A model generated the notes under the pieces. It worked only from the letters and a program-made list of their open reading frames with translations, ran no database searches and was not told the origin of the DNA. A stretch of DNA of 64,000 nucleotides from Mesaphorura yosii (Eukaryota; Arthropoda; Collembola; Poduromorpha; Tullbergiidae): NCBI GenBank assembly GCA_009869945.1, contig WIXG01000200.1:83807-147806 (forward strand), in the 5' to 3' direction. Shown here in pieces: positions 27,350 to 38,117 of this stretch (position 1 is its first letter; each line of letters starts with the position of its first letter). The position numbers and the translations under genes are program-made.

Positions 27350-30300
27350 TCGGTAGTATTTTTATCTTCCGTATAATTGAAAGACTTTAGATCAGTAAAA
27401 CCTAATTATTCCACTATTGAGTAACTAATAATTGCAATCTGACTGCCAGAATTAACTCTTGGCAAATGAAGACACCAAAATAAAACGAGTTCGGTTTACT
27501 ACCAAAACCAGACAAGACTAGACTCCCCGATGTTTTCAAACGCGTAAGACTTTTTATAATGACAAGACTTGAAGCACGAAGACCGAGAGAGCAGTGACTG
27601 AAACTGTTGCAGTCGTTTCGTGTGGCGAGATTTGGCTATAGTGCGCCTTTGCAGAGTTTGCCTTGGATAATTTCACTGGCTTTTTCTAATTTCAGTTCGA
27701 ATTTTTATATGCTAACAGTGACTTTAGTCTACTTCATTTCGAAGAAATTAATTACTGCGTAATTTTTAGCCAGAACTGACAACTGATTTGTGAGTAGATA
27801 GACTAAAAACAGATGCGGATGGAGCTTAAAGAAAGCGGCAGGAGACCATGTCGTTCAGGAAGTCGATTAGGAAATTGGGATAATGATCTTAATTGTGGTT
27901 ATTATTCACGAAAGGGGCCATCAACAAAATATGACTCATTTAGTTGCTAGCTAATAATGCGTAATTGTAGCCTTTCTGTCTTTAGCCACATTAACAATTC
28001 AGGATTTTACTTCCGGTCCTACCACTATTACCGAACAAGTTCATGTAATCATGAAATCATGATTACTGCCCATTGCACAACTCAACCATTGCTTGACTTT
28101 ATGCATAATCCCAATAATTGTACAGGATGACCATGGACTCGTGCCTAAACACAAACTCACAATCACATGTGTATTTTATCGAGAGATTATTCACTTTCAA
28201 TCAATCATTGACACTTGAAGGTCTGTCTTCAGACTTGCTTCGAACTCCTCACAACCTCTTTGTTGTCGTGAAGTCCTTTACACCACAAACCAACAGTACT
28301 GCTTGTGTTTGCCTTTTTATTAACAGTCGAGTCAGACCAAGTCAAACCTTTCTAGCGAAGAGATGATTCAGGACTCGAATTCAGCTTTCTGAATTTTCTG
28401 TCTAACCAAATAACACTAGCCCCTACTTCAGAAATTGGGTCATTCCTGATTGCTCTGTCAATATAAGTAGTACAAGCTTTAAAATATTGAAACTAAAAGT
28501 AGCGGAGTATTCAGGCCGGCTCGGCTCAGGGGCCGGTTCTAAAGTTCACGAAACATTCTTGAGTTGTGTCACTCATTGGGCCTTGAACTGGTCGTATAAT
28601 TTCATTCGACAGATTTTGTGATTTTACGTCTTTACGTAATGTTATGAGGACAAGGACACGAGTGAGACGAATTTCGTGGTACACTTTCGCCCAATATGCT
28701 CCAGAATTCGAGATCCGTTGTGTCATGTGAAAGAGAAGTGACAGCGTTACAATTGAAGTCGTTCGCCACTGCAAATTGATTAATTCATGCCGGTATGCGT
28801 GCGTTCCTTGAGTTCAGATTAAGTTCAATGCCATTACCGCTTGCGTGTGTGGAAAAGTACTGACTCACAAATACCGGGACGGATTTAACACAAAGTGCAA
28901 AATCTTTATCAGTTTAATGTCAGAAAGTTAAGATGTATGAAATCACAGGCTTTCGCAGTGAGCACGCGGTTTCATTCAGCGTATTGCGAATGTAATGCTG
29001 ATTAACATCATTCCAGCGTTCCATTCTGGTGGAGTGACGGAGCTTGAAGTACTTGTCCTCTGGAGTGTCTGGAGAGATTAAAGCCCGCGTGCTATGCACA
29101 TCAGCATGTGTATTCACAAGCTCGCGTTCTTATCATTCGCAAACTTCAAATATCAAATGTCGAAAGGTCATATATGCTGGATCTGTCTAATTTATTTACA
29201 CAAATTTCAATCAGTATTCTACATGCGCGAGTTAATTTTAGTTACCATTGTAGAGTACAACCATTAAATTATGTGTTTCCTGCGAGTAAAGGCCAATAAG
29301 GTACACGCGCCGAGAGAACCTTTGTACTATTTTATAATTTCGGACTGGATTATAAAGATCATTTACCTGAACTTTAACTATCAAAGCACGTGATTGGGAT
29401 TCAGAAGTCTGAGTGATTTCCTATGATTCATTGAAAAAAGATCAGAAGGTAAAGAGTATTTAAAGGGTATTTCATTATTTTTCCTTGTACGGACTATCAA
29501 TTAGCGTTAGGTGATTCTTTTTCTCAAATTTGCAGCCTCGGTAGAGGTATGGCGTTGAGTATTTTGTATTCACAGCATTGATGTTATTGTAAAATTGTAA
29601 TTTTCAAATTGCGACAGAGGAAAATAACAAGTCTCAAGCTACCCCAAGCAGGCTTCGTCGATTGCCGAATGCACTGTACTGAAACTTGTACTTGTACCGC
29701 TTGAATCTGCGTTTCAATTTCAATTCGAGAGCCCAGGCAAACAACAAATTGACCGCGTTATCTTATCAGCACGCAAATCTGTAATTCAAGGCTGCATATT
29801 AAACGCATGCAAAGAGCAGACAGATAGACGACACGCATTCTCGTCTTGTGCTCCCGAAATAGATTGGACTCTTGCCATGATACGAGAGATTCGTTTTCAT
29901 TTTCATCTTCGCTATCCACAAAGTCAGTGTCAAAGCATCGACCTCGAATCTGAGCTTACATTGTTGACTGTTCCATTCTGCGAGCGTTCCTCAAAACGTA
30001 AACAAGCTTGGTAGACGAGCAGGACGACTACGACGAATTCTGTTATTGTTATCCAAATCCAAAACATCAATATTGATTCTGCCTCTCGTTTTACTTTTAA
30101 GGAAGAACTTTAAATAAAGCTCGATGCGATGGGGCTCACGTTCAGAGTTTAGATAACAAGGCACGGTAGAAGTGAACGGTGACTGTTTACCATAAGACAT
30201 AATTCTCGCCTCGAGAAGACTATTCAAGCCGTAGCTTTGTTGGTTGTGCTGTGCAATAGTAAGAGCAGTTTCAGATAATTACGGTTTATTAGTTCCACAG

Positions 30301-30641
30301 ACTATCATTCACCAAAATAATAGTATGCATAAATGTAAACTCCAAATGCGCAAAGGCCTTCAGTCGTAAAAGCTCAGCAAGAAGTTACAACCGCTAATCA
30401 TTCTCTCCTTCAGTCTTGGACCTGCAGCATCAAGTAACAATTTTGGCCCGCTAAAGTGAGCTAAACAGCTAAACTTAACGTCTGAACCTGCAACTAGTTC
30501 AGTGATTCTGTACTCTTTTGCCAAATCTCCCATCATAAGACAGTCGAATTTCAAGTTCACGGCGAGATAGGTCTAAACTTGTGTGCTAAAAATAACCTTG
30601 CGTAGCGTAAACACATCTTGGCGAATTGCAACCGTGAAAAA
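27350..30641. other. Intergenic stretch without supported genes
   Basis: The sequence is AT-rich, with only short open frames lacking motifs. It separates the dead helicase from the first candidate nocturnin exon and may contain the distal nocturnin promoter. Confidence 0.5.
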
Positions 30642-30817
30642 ATGGATACTGAAGTCATAAGCCCAACTCAAGCTTCTCAGTGGTCACCACGGGACTCAAA
30701 TTCGCGCAGAAACATTCAGGAAGCGTTGCTCCAAGCTGAGAAAATTGCAGCGAACGCTAAAGAGCATGGCAGCTCGCCTCATCCGCCGCCGAGACAGCTT
30801 TTGCAATATCTTGTCAG
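30642..30817 (+). CDS. Candidate distal first coding exon of nocturnin
   Basis: An ATG in a good context (GAAAAAATGG) opens 176 nt ending CTTGTCAG before GTAAAT, at phase 2. The translation starts MDTEVISPTQASQWSPRDSN and contains EALLQAEKIAANAKEHG. It has ordinary coding composition and no family match that I know. Its phase joins in frame to the exon at 31754 and also directly to the nocturnin body at 33555. I infer it is the start of an N-terminally extended nocturnin; a separate small gene is the alternative. Confidence 0.5.
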
Positions 30818-31753
30818 GTAAATTTGCATAACTCACGTGAAACGGATAATTTACATTTCCAAACTGGTCACTCGTTAATACCATTTCAAGTCGGCATTTA
30901 GCATAACCAATTTGCATTCACTCTGTACTCTTAAATGAGTTTCACTTGTGCAGCCGCTGTGCTGTTTTTCATTTGGAGGCGTAAATGCCTTGTGCCGTTT
31001 ACTAAGATGCTAATGAAATGGGGCTCATGGAAGGATCTGCGTGTCAGCATATACTCCATCATGTGGACTGCAAGCTTGTGATGCAGAGGGGAATTTTGCA
31101 ACGAACCCGTTTTCAATGTCGTACTCATCTTGCTTCTTCGTCTGCACAATGCACACGGTATTCATAGTTGACTTGTTTGATCGATATCTGTTTCATATTT
31201 CTCGTAGCACACGAACCGGCATCCATTTGACTTGATTAATGGTTGTGCATCTGTAATCTGCAAAATGCTTTTAGGCCAACTGCACATATTGCATTTTGGA
31301 AATCGTCTCACCATGCTCGCCTCAAGTGTCAGTTGCAGCTGAGCCTTTTCTGGCCGCTGGAGAATAGTGCATAGTGTCGGTCCGGTCACATCTAAAAAGC
31401 CGCCATTTGCTGGTGTCCATTTCAATATTTACTTGAAACCGATTCAAGGGCTTCCTCGACTCGTCTTGAATACGGGTTTTTGCACTCGAAGGTGTACTGT
31501 TTGTGCTGCGGTGTCCAATCATGTTGACCACAGCGTCATGACTCAGCGGAAAGTAAACATTAATCATGTAAACTGTAAACATAAGGATCGTATTTTCTTT
31601 CCATTTACTGAAGATGAGTGCTGGAGATCTATAATCGTGCATCACTTGCATAAATATTGCAAGACCTGGGACATAATTTGGTATTGACCGTTGTTCTACT
31701 TTGGAAGTTGCGAGTATTCCGTCCAACGGATCAGTTTATGTTTAATTCTATAG

Positions 31754-31933
31754 AAAGACAGTTGAGGTGTGCCTGTCTGACACAAAGCTGATCAGAAATG
31801 CTGTGGTAAAAAGTATAGTGCCATATTTGTCATTCTTGAGCACTCTCAGCATGCCCAAATGGGCAGCTGTGCTGTGGGACTTGTTCCCCATTCTGGTTTG
31901 TCAGATTCTCAAAAGTCTCCTTCGCTTCATCAG
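31754..31933 (+). CDS. Candidate second exon of an extended nocturnin, hydrophobic
   Basis: A 180-nt open exon with acceptor TTCTATAG and donor GTAAGG, entering and leaving at phase 2. It encodes KTVEVCLSDTKLIRNAVVKS followed by a strongly hydrophobic run including SFLSTLSMPKWAAVLWDLFP and ILVCQILKSLLRFI. It could be one or two membrane or membrane-lying helices. It fits in frame between 30642-30817 and the nocturnin exon at 33555, which would give a protein of about 516 residues. The joining is inferred from phase only. Confidence 0.5.
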
Positions 31934-32531
31934 GTAAGGGGCTCTGTGTTTTATAAGATAATAATCAAAATTCAGATACCCTCAGCCAAACTTACACATT
32001 AAGGTTACGAAAGTTCGTTCCAATTCAATGATGCAAAAGAAGTTCAGTGCCCCGTAATTCTTAATAAACAGTAAACTGTTGCTTCCTCGACTCTTCGTGA
32101 AATCCAAACATTTATGAAGCGCCAAGTTTTCTGAGAATTATTTCTGTAGAGTTAACATCCCAAGCCGTGGGATTTCGGTTTAGAATAGTTGCAGTTTTGA
32201 AGAAATTTTTATTAGCTCCAAATTGGGACACTTGAAAACTCTAATCTGGATTTCATCTATGCAGTACAAATTGAGACACGAGCCTGTCTAATGAGAACAT
32301 TGGTCGAATATCTAGATTAAAAACCTCACGTATTGTAAAGTGCTTGCATGAAACATAAGCACGTGCTAAAATTAGACTTTGGGAAAGTTAGACGAGTTGG
32401 ACCCTACAATTTTACTGCTTTCTTGATGTGCCAGCAATGCTAAGTGCCAGAGCTTCTAATGCAAAGCGTGTTGTCGGATAAAACAATGGAGTAACTTTGT
32501 AAATTTTGCTGATTGTTCAGTGTCTGCAATC

Positions 32532-32605
32532 ATGATGATTCTCCCAGTACGAGTTTCTGTGAAACGAATAGCGGAACCGCTAAAGAATGTCATGAAAATA
32601 ACCAG
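32532..32605 (+). CDS. Candidate alternative first exon of nocturnin with a targeting-like N-terminus
   Basis: From the ATG at 32532 the frame reads MMILPVRVSVKRIAEPLKNV then MKIT, ending ACCAG before GTACGA at phase 2. Joined to 33555 it continues R-MGSFTS in frame. The segment is rich in Arg and Lys, with one Glu and spaced hydrophobics, as in mitochondrial presequences. Vertebrate nocturnin also has a longer mitochondrial form starting upstream of an MG start. An acceptor-like TTGTTCAG ends at 32520, so the exon could be internal, but splicing from 31933 into this exon breaks the nocturnin frame. Confidence 0.45.
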
Positions 32606-33555
32606 GTACGACCAAAATTATTGCGAGACAGAAGTATACCCTTTTTTATGCATGATTCGTAAACGAACCAAATGGCTGATTCAGCTTGAGAAGTGGCATA
32701 AAGTGTTGCTTAATCACCTAAACTTAACGAATGGAAGCAAGCGCAAGCTCAGAGAATACACGAACTGATTGAATTTATTGACTGACCACAATCGCCTTGG
32801 AACTTTCACTCCGCGCTGTGTCTCAAAGATAAGCCTTGAACTTGAGACACGAAAATGAACTCATTTAAAGTTCAAATTATTCTCTTCACTTGACAGCTCT
32901 CACTTATAACTAATGTGTTAATTCGTTCAGAGAAGTGAAGATGCTCAGTGAGCACAAGCACTTTATTCAAAATAGCCCTTGAACTAACTCGGCTCGCTCT
33001 GACAAAAGTGTGATAGATTAGCATAGCAGCTTAATCAAGCGCAGTACTCTCGGAATATTGACTATTAGTGGAACGACAAACTTTAACTCGAAACTACTCG
33101 CTAAAGTTGAAAGCCCAGAGAAACAGGATCCAGGCTTCAAGCAAAACAGATGCGCAGGTTCATGGGACTAGATTAATTGGCAAGGCCGCTGGATGCTTAT
33201 GCATTCCAATTTTAGAGCTACTGGATCTCGTAAATCACGCATAACAAATTAAAATGCAATTACAGGCGTCTATGGCGAAAGTCACGTAGACTGACGTAGG
33301 TGTCTTACGAAGTAATTAAACGAAAAACACATTCGTCATAACGTGCTGAGGAAGACACGACCGATGTAGCACGTAACACATTTAACTGGCAATGAATAAT
33401 TTATTGAGTCAGTTTATCTGTAGAAGCTCATCATTAGCATCCTTCGTCCGTTGCATCTCGCCCATTCGCGTTTAGTCCTTCTGTCCTGAGTCATTCGTGC
33501 TGTTTCTCTTGCTCACCAATTCAAAATGGATCTTTGCTGTGTTCGTCTTCCCAGG

Positions 33556-35234
33556 ATGGGTAGTTTTACATCCGTTCCCGCTACTCGAGAAGACATCCAA
33601 GACGTGGACTTCGAAGTCTCGCCACACGATACTCGCGAGTCGTTGATCCATCGCTGTGTTAGTGAACTGCCGCTCCATGCGTTGCCCATCAGGCGTCAGT
33701 TCGTACCATTGGTATCGAGTTCCAAGTTTGCAGATGAAATCACTTCTCTCAGAAATAAGAATGAAATGGATATTTTTGGACTCAAGAGAGTTCCATTAAC
33801 GTACGAAGGTAAGTTGACAAAATCTCATAAGCTTTTCACGGCGAACTGATTTCCACTTATGTATGACCGGTTCTATTTCTATATCAGATTGGGCTGCAAA
33901 CGGACTAGGGCCGAAAGATTTCACCACAGAAGGAGGAAGCTTTCGTGTCCTGACTTGGAATATTTTGGCTCAAGGTTGGCATAAAAGAACTAGAAACATT
34001 CGTACCTAATGAAAACACTGACGATTACAACTTCTTAAACTTTACAGCACTGGCAGTCGAGCACGACAACTTCGTCGGGCTTCCGGATGGCACATTGGAC
34101 TGGAATACTCGTCGTCTGCACATTCTCCACGAGATTTTGCACTACGACCCTGACGTCATTTGTCTCCAAGCAAGTAGAACCTGGAATTTCCGAGTTCTCA
34201 TGTTTGTTCTGATGCTAATCTGTACTTCGTTCCAGGAAGTAGATCACTACAACTTCATATCCAGTTCTCTGACTCCTCTTGGCTATCGTGGAGTCTTCTG
34301 TTCTAAACCAGATTCACCGTGCATTTATCTGGCAAATAATAATGGTATGTGTACATGCCAAAGATGTCAAGGTGTTGCACAACTTCATGAATCTCATATT
34401 TTATTCAGGGCCAGACGGATGTGCGCTTTTCTTTCGTCGTGACAAGTTTGATCTGATCTCAGCTTCAAGTCGCATAATAGAGATTTGGCGCATACAGTCC
34501 AATCAGGTTTGCATCTCAGCGAATCTCCGTCTTCGTGAAACTGGTCAGCACGTTTGTGTTGCAACTACTCACTTAAAAGCAAGACAAGGAGAATTACTTA
34601 CAACTATGAGAAACGAACAAGGAAAGGATGTTTCCAATTTCCTGAACGCTTGTGGAGCATCAAACAAACCATTAGTGCTCTGTGGTGATTTTAATGCGGT
34701 TCCAACGGAGCCCGTGGTCTCAACCATCAAAAACAGGTACTACAATAGGCATTAGATTTCCATTAACTGCACGTGGCAAATATTTTCTGCAAATCCACAT
34801 TCGCTTCATGTATTTAAGTTAGACCTGGGGCGGAGAAAAATGCATGTTAAAATGGATTTTTCCATAATGTTTCAGGTTGGCAGTCAAAAGCGCGTACTCA
34901 GATCTGTACGGTGGGGATGAGCCTCCGTACACCACTTGGAAGGTCAGAGAGGACGGTGAGTATTGCCAGACGTTGGACTACATCTTCTACAACAAGTGAG
35001 TCGGCTACACAGACCCATAAAGGAATGATGATTTATGGTCGTAAATTTCCTGTTTGCAGATTCTGCTCCGTGAAACGCGTGTTGACTCTTCCTACCGAAG
35101 AGCAAGTCGGGCCAACCCGTCTTCCAAATTTGAACTACCCTTCCGACCATATTGCGATCGCTTGCGACATTCACATTACACCGGCAGAGGAAGTTCTTCA
35201 ACCAAATGGCAATCCTGGTGATCAAGGGCTTTAA
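33556..35234 (+). CDS. noct: Nocturnin (curled), NADP(H) 2'-phosphatase of the EEP fold
   Basis: Nocturnin is a Mg-dependent exonuclease-endonuclease-phosphatase fold enzyme. It was first described as a deadenylase and later shown to act on NADP(H); in Drosophila it is the curled gene. Exons: 33556-33808, 33888-33974, 34048-34169, 34236-34344, 34409-34736, 34876-34995, 35060-35234 (TAA). That gives 397 residues from the MGSFTS start. Catalytic landmarks are all intact: Asn in TWNILAQ, Glu about 155 in LQEVDHY, TTHLKAR, Asp 284 and Asn 286 in CGDFNAVPTE, TLDYIFY and His about 369 in YPSDHIAI. The MGSFTS start would suit N-myristoylation (inference). CTTCCCAG directly precedes the ATG, so this exon probably is also reached from upstream exons. 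It is convergent with the thymosin gene. Confidence 0.95.
34170..34235 (+). other. noct: GC-AG intron in nocturnin
   Basis: The 66-bp intron begins GCAAGT, the consensus for GC donors, and ends TTCCAG. Using it gives LQ-EVDHY with the metal-binding Glu. The nearby GT (GTAGAA) with a later AG also keeps the frame but would change the catalytic Glu to Ala. Confidence 0.85.
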
Positions 35235-36418
35235 ATTGGCTAAGTCATTTGTGCAGCTCAAGCTCGAATGCCATGTCTTTCTACAATCAATCGCGTAAAT
35301 ATTAATTTCTAAGGCTGCCTACGTAAAAACAAACAAAAGGATGGATGAAAAGTACTAGATAGAAAAGATAAATTTTCCCAAAAGGATATTTTTAAGTAGA
35401 GATTAGTAAGTAGGTAGATTTAGAACTTTGGAAGCATGATTTTAATAGAAACTTTTTTTAAACTTGAATCATATGAGTCGCCTTGAGATCGCCACTTTTG
35501 TGAAATTGAAATAAGGTTCAACGTTGAACGCTTATTTGCGGATTGTGCACATTTTTCTTATCCATACGCTGTATCCCAATCAGATTTCGTTTAGCCATCA
35601 CTTTTAATTACTGAGACGTATCGATCAATTTCTTCTCCCTTTTAAAAATATTACTTTTGCATATCAGCAACTTGAAGAGAATATCTTAATTAGGCGCTGT
35701 AAGGATTCCGCTCGTGTATTACGAAAATGGCCTAACAGCTTAATTTGATCACAAAATAATCTTATGAAAACATGGACGTGAAACACAACCAGAACGATAT
35801 TTTGAAAAGAAACCCGTACTTCTACGTCTATCCCCTATCTAATCTGCATCAAATTCTTTTAGCATTCGACAGTCTCGGCTTTCCAAATATTTTATAAGAT
35901 TTCACTCGGGAACTCAATAACGCTTAGTTTTCGGATGATGTAGTTAAGACCGCTTAATTATACAACAATTGTGAACAAAGCAAAAAAATTAAATAAAGAG
36001 AATAACTTTTATCTTCCAACGACTTGAAATTTTCAATTCAGAGGCCGTGATTCGTCAAACTTCGGCGAACAAATAAATCAATGAACTCGTGTCTGAAACC
36101 TCTTGAATTTCAATGATTTTAATACAGAGTGGTATGATGGTACAAGTAGAAAGGTATTGGTAAATCAGTAACTGTTACAATAATTAAATTGCAATGTCAA
36201 TTGGACCCACTGGGTTTAAGGTGAAAGTAATACAGAGAATCAGAAACGAAAAAACTCTAAATTGCAATCCACAAATTCGAAGTGTGTTAGGTTTAGTTCT
36301 GATTTGAACATAGTTTAAAAATGTTTGAGTTAATAGGTACAAAATTCTTAGCGTTCTTAACATTTAATTCATTGGAAGGCAGAAAACTCTCTGGAATCAA
36401 ATGGTAGTTGACTCTCGT
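35235..36418. other. Convergent 3' region between nocturnin and thymosin
   Basis: An AT-rich stretch with no coding exon. An AATAAA near 35993 on the + strand is a possible nocturnin polyadenylation signal. The two genes point tail to tail and their 3' UTRs share this 1.2 kb. Confidence 0.5.
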
Positions 36419-38117
36419 TCAGACTTGCTTCTCTTGATCGATGACTGCAAAAAACAAAATGAATTAATTTATTACCATGTATGACAAAATACTGCCGCCA
36501 ATAAAGCTGGTCAATACTTACTCTCTTTCGTCGGAAGCGGATTCTTCTCTTGTGTCTCAACATGCTTCATGTTCTTTGGATCAAAAGTTTCGATGCCCTC
36601 GCGCAACTTGATCTGTCCTTTCTCAGATTCAATAACTGTAAAACAAACAAGGTTATTGAGAAACCAAGATTATAGAAGTCGACAAAAGTTCTTTTTCAGT
36701 TTACCCTCAGCGTCTGGCAGCACAATTTTCTCTTGGGTTTTGGTATGTTTCAAGTTGTTTTGATCAAAGTCCTCAACTCCCTTCAAAATTGCTTGTTGAG
36801 TCTTCTCGGCAGCGACATCTGAAATTTAATGGACTTCATTAGTACAAAAGATTGAAAAATTTCACCCTGCTAAATGATTGGAAAGTTCAAATTCTTCATG
36901 CAACGTTCACATTTTCAGAGATATCGTCGATACAGGTCAGTGAAATCAATAATTGATTTAACGAATTCATTGTGATTTATGGCTCAGAATCTCAATGCGT
37001 TCATTCAAACTCAATGCTCACCACAGGAGTGGGAGTGCATAACGAATTGTCAGCAAAAAATTGCAAACATCAGAAATTGCAAGACTCATAGAGAAAAAGA
37101 GAAAGAGTGCAGTGGAAGCAGTAAGCTAATTTCAATACTTGTGTCAAGAACCTTGTGCATTTGGGAGAACCACTTTTTCACAAGTGGACGTGGGTTTCAG
37201 GCCGTGTCCTTTGTCAAATGTCTCCAAACCCTGGATTAATTCGCTGTGCTGGCGTTCTTGCTTCACATCTTCATGCAATACGAACAAAAAAGCTTGTAAA
37301 AAATTAGCTGCGCATGTGCAAACTCAATAACTTACAGAAATTGGTAGTTAGAATCTAGCGACGATTTTTGACAGAAAAAGCAAGCCATGTTAGAAACAGC
37401 AAAGCGAAATTGTCGGCCTAGTTGGAAAATTGAACAGCGACCGTAAGAACTTTTCTTCAGGGACTGTATGATGAGGTTGCGTAGAATATACACAAATGAA
37501 ATCAGGAGCTACATTCGAGTCTGAGGATGTGCAGTTCACATCGTAGCAACCTAACTTCAGAAAGTATTGCCAAAAAGACGCATGAATTCTTCTTACCCCA
37601 CCATTTGACAATAGAAAAATGGTTAATTTTGAAGAACAATCACACACCAACACCATATTAGTAAAGTGCCAGGGCATTGTGGAAAAATTCAATGGGAACA
37701 AGCAATAAATTTTATATCCATCTGATCGCAAACATGTTATGTGCTCTGGCTCGTGTTTGTGAAGCAAAGCATGTTCAGATCACCTCGGCTTTCAAAGCAT
37801 TCTAACCCCAAACACCTGCCACAAGGTTGCAACAGGCACATCTTTAGTTTTGGCACACCCCTTTCAGTACTGAGTGTATTATATACGACCCGACCCAAGA
37901 CGAAATAGAAACAAACTAATTCAAGACACAAAGAAAAGTGACACATGTCATACTTACCTTCAGCCGAAGGAAGAACAATCTTCTCGCTCGTCGAGACACT
38001 CTTCATCAGCGACGGCTTGAACGATTCAAGTTCGGACTTCAAGTCAGCATCAACCTTTGGCAAGTTCTCCAAAGTTGGCGATCCAAGTTCTGCCATTTTG
38101 AATTATCGTTTGTTAAT
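36419..38117 (-). CDS. cib: Multi-repeat beta-thymosin, ciboulot-like
   Basis: This is an actin-monomer-binding protein made of WH2/beta-thymosin repeats; ciboulot in Drosophila promotes actin assembly during brain remodelling. Coding exons on the minus strand: 37958-38096 (ATG at 38096), 37152-37268, 36705-36818, 36522-36635, 36419-36444 (TGA). The total is 169 residues. Four repeats are visible, with linker motifs MKSVSTSEK, LKPTSTCEK, LKHTKTQEK and MKHVETQEK, and the C-terminus PLPTKEIIDQEKQV. Every internal exon is phase 1 on both sides and carries roughly one repeat, so cassette skipping would leave the frame intact. The second repeat is the most diverged and its donor (GTTCTT) is weak. 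The first coding exon begins after an acceptor AACTTTCAG, so its upstream part (38097-38117) is 5' UTR and another untranslated exon lies further upstream. Confidence 0.93.

Noticed and set aside
31754..32605. Splicing of exon 31754-31933 into the exon starting at 32521
   Set aside because: It keeps an open frame but ends at phase 0, and joining to 33555 then gives an immediate stop, so the two are better seen as alternatives.
33526..33555. Upstream ATG at 33526 as the nocturnin start
   Set aside because: A CTTCCCAG acceptor sits directly before the ATG at 33556, and MGSFTS matches the MG-type start known for nocturnins.
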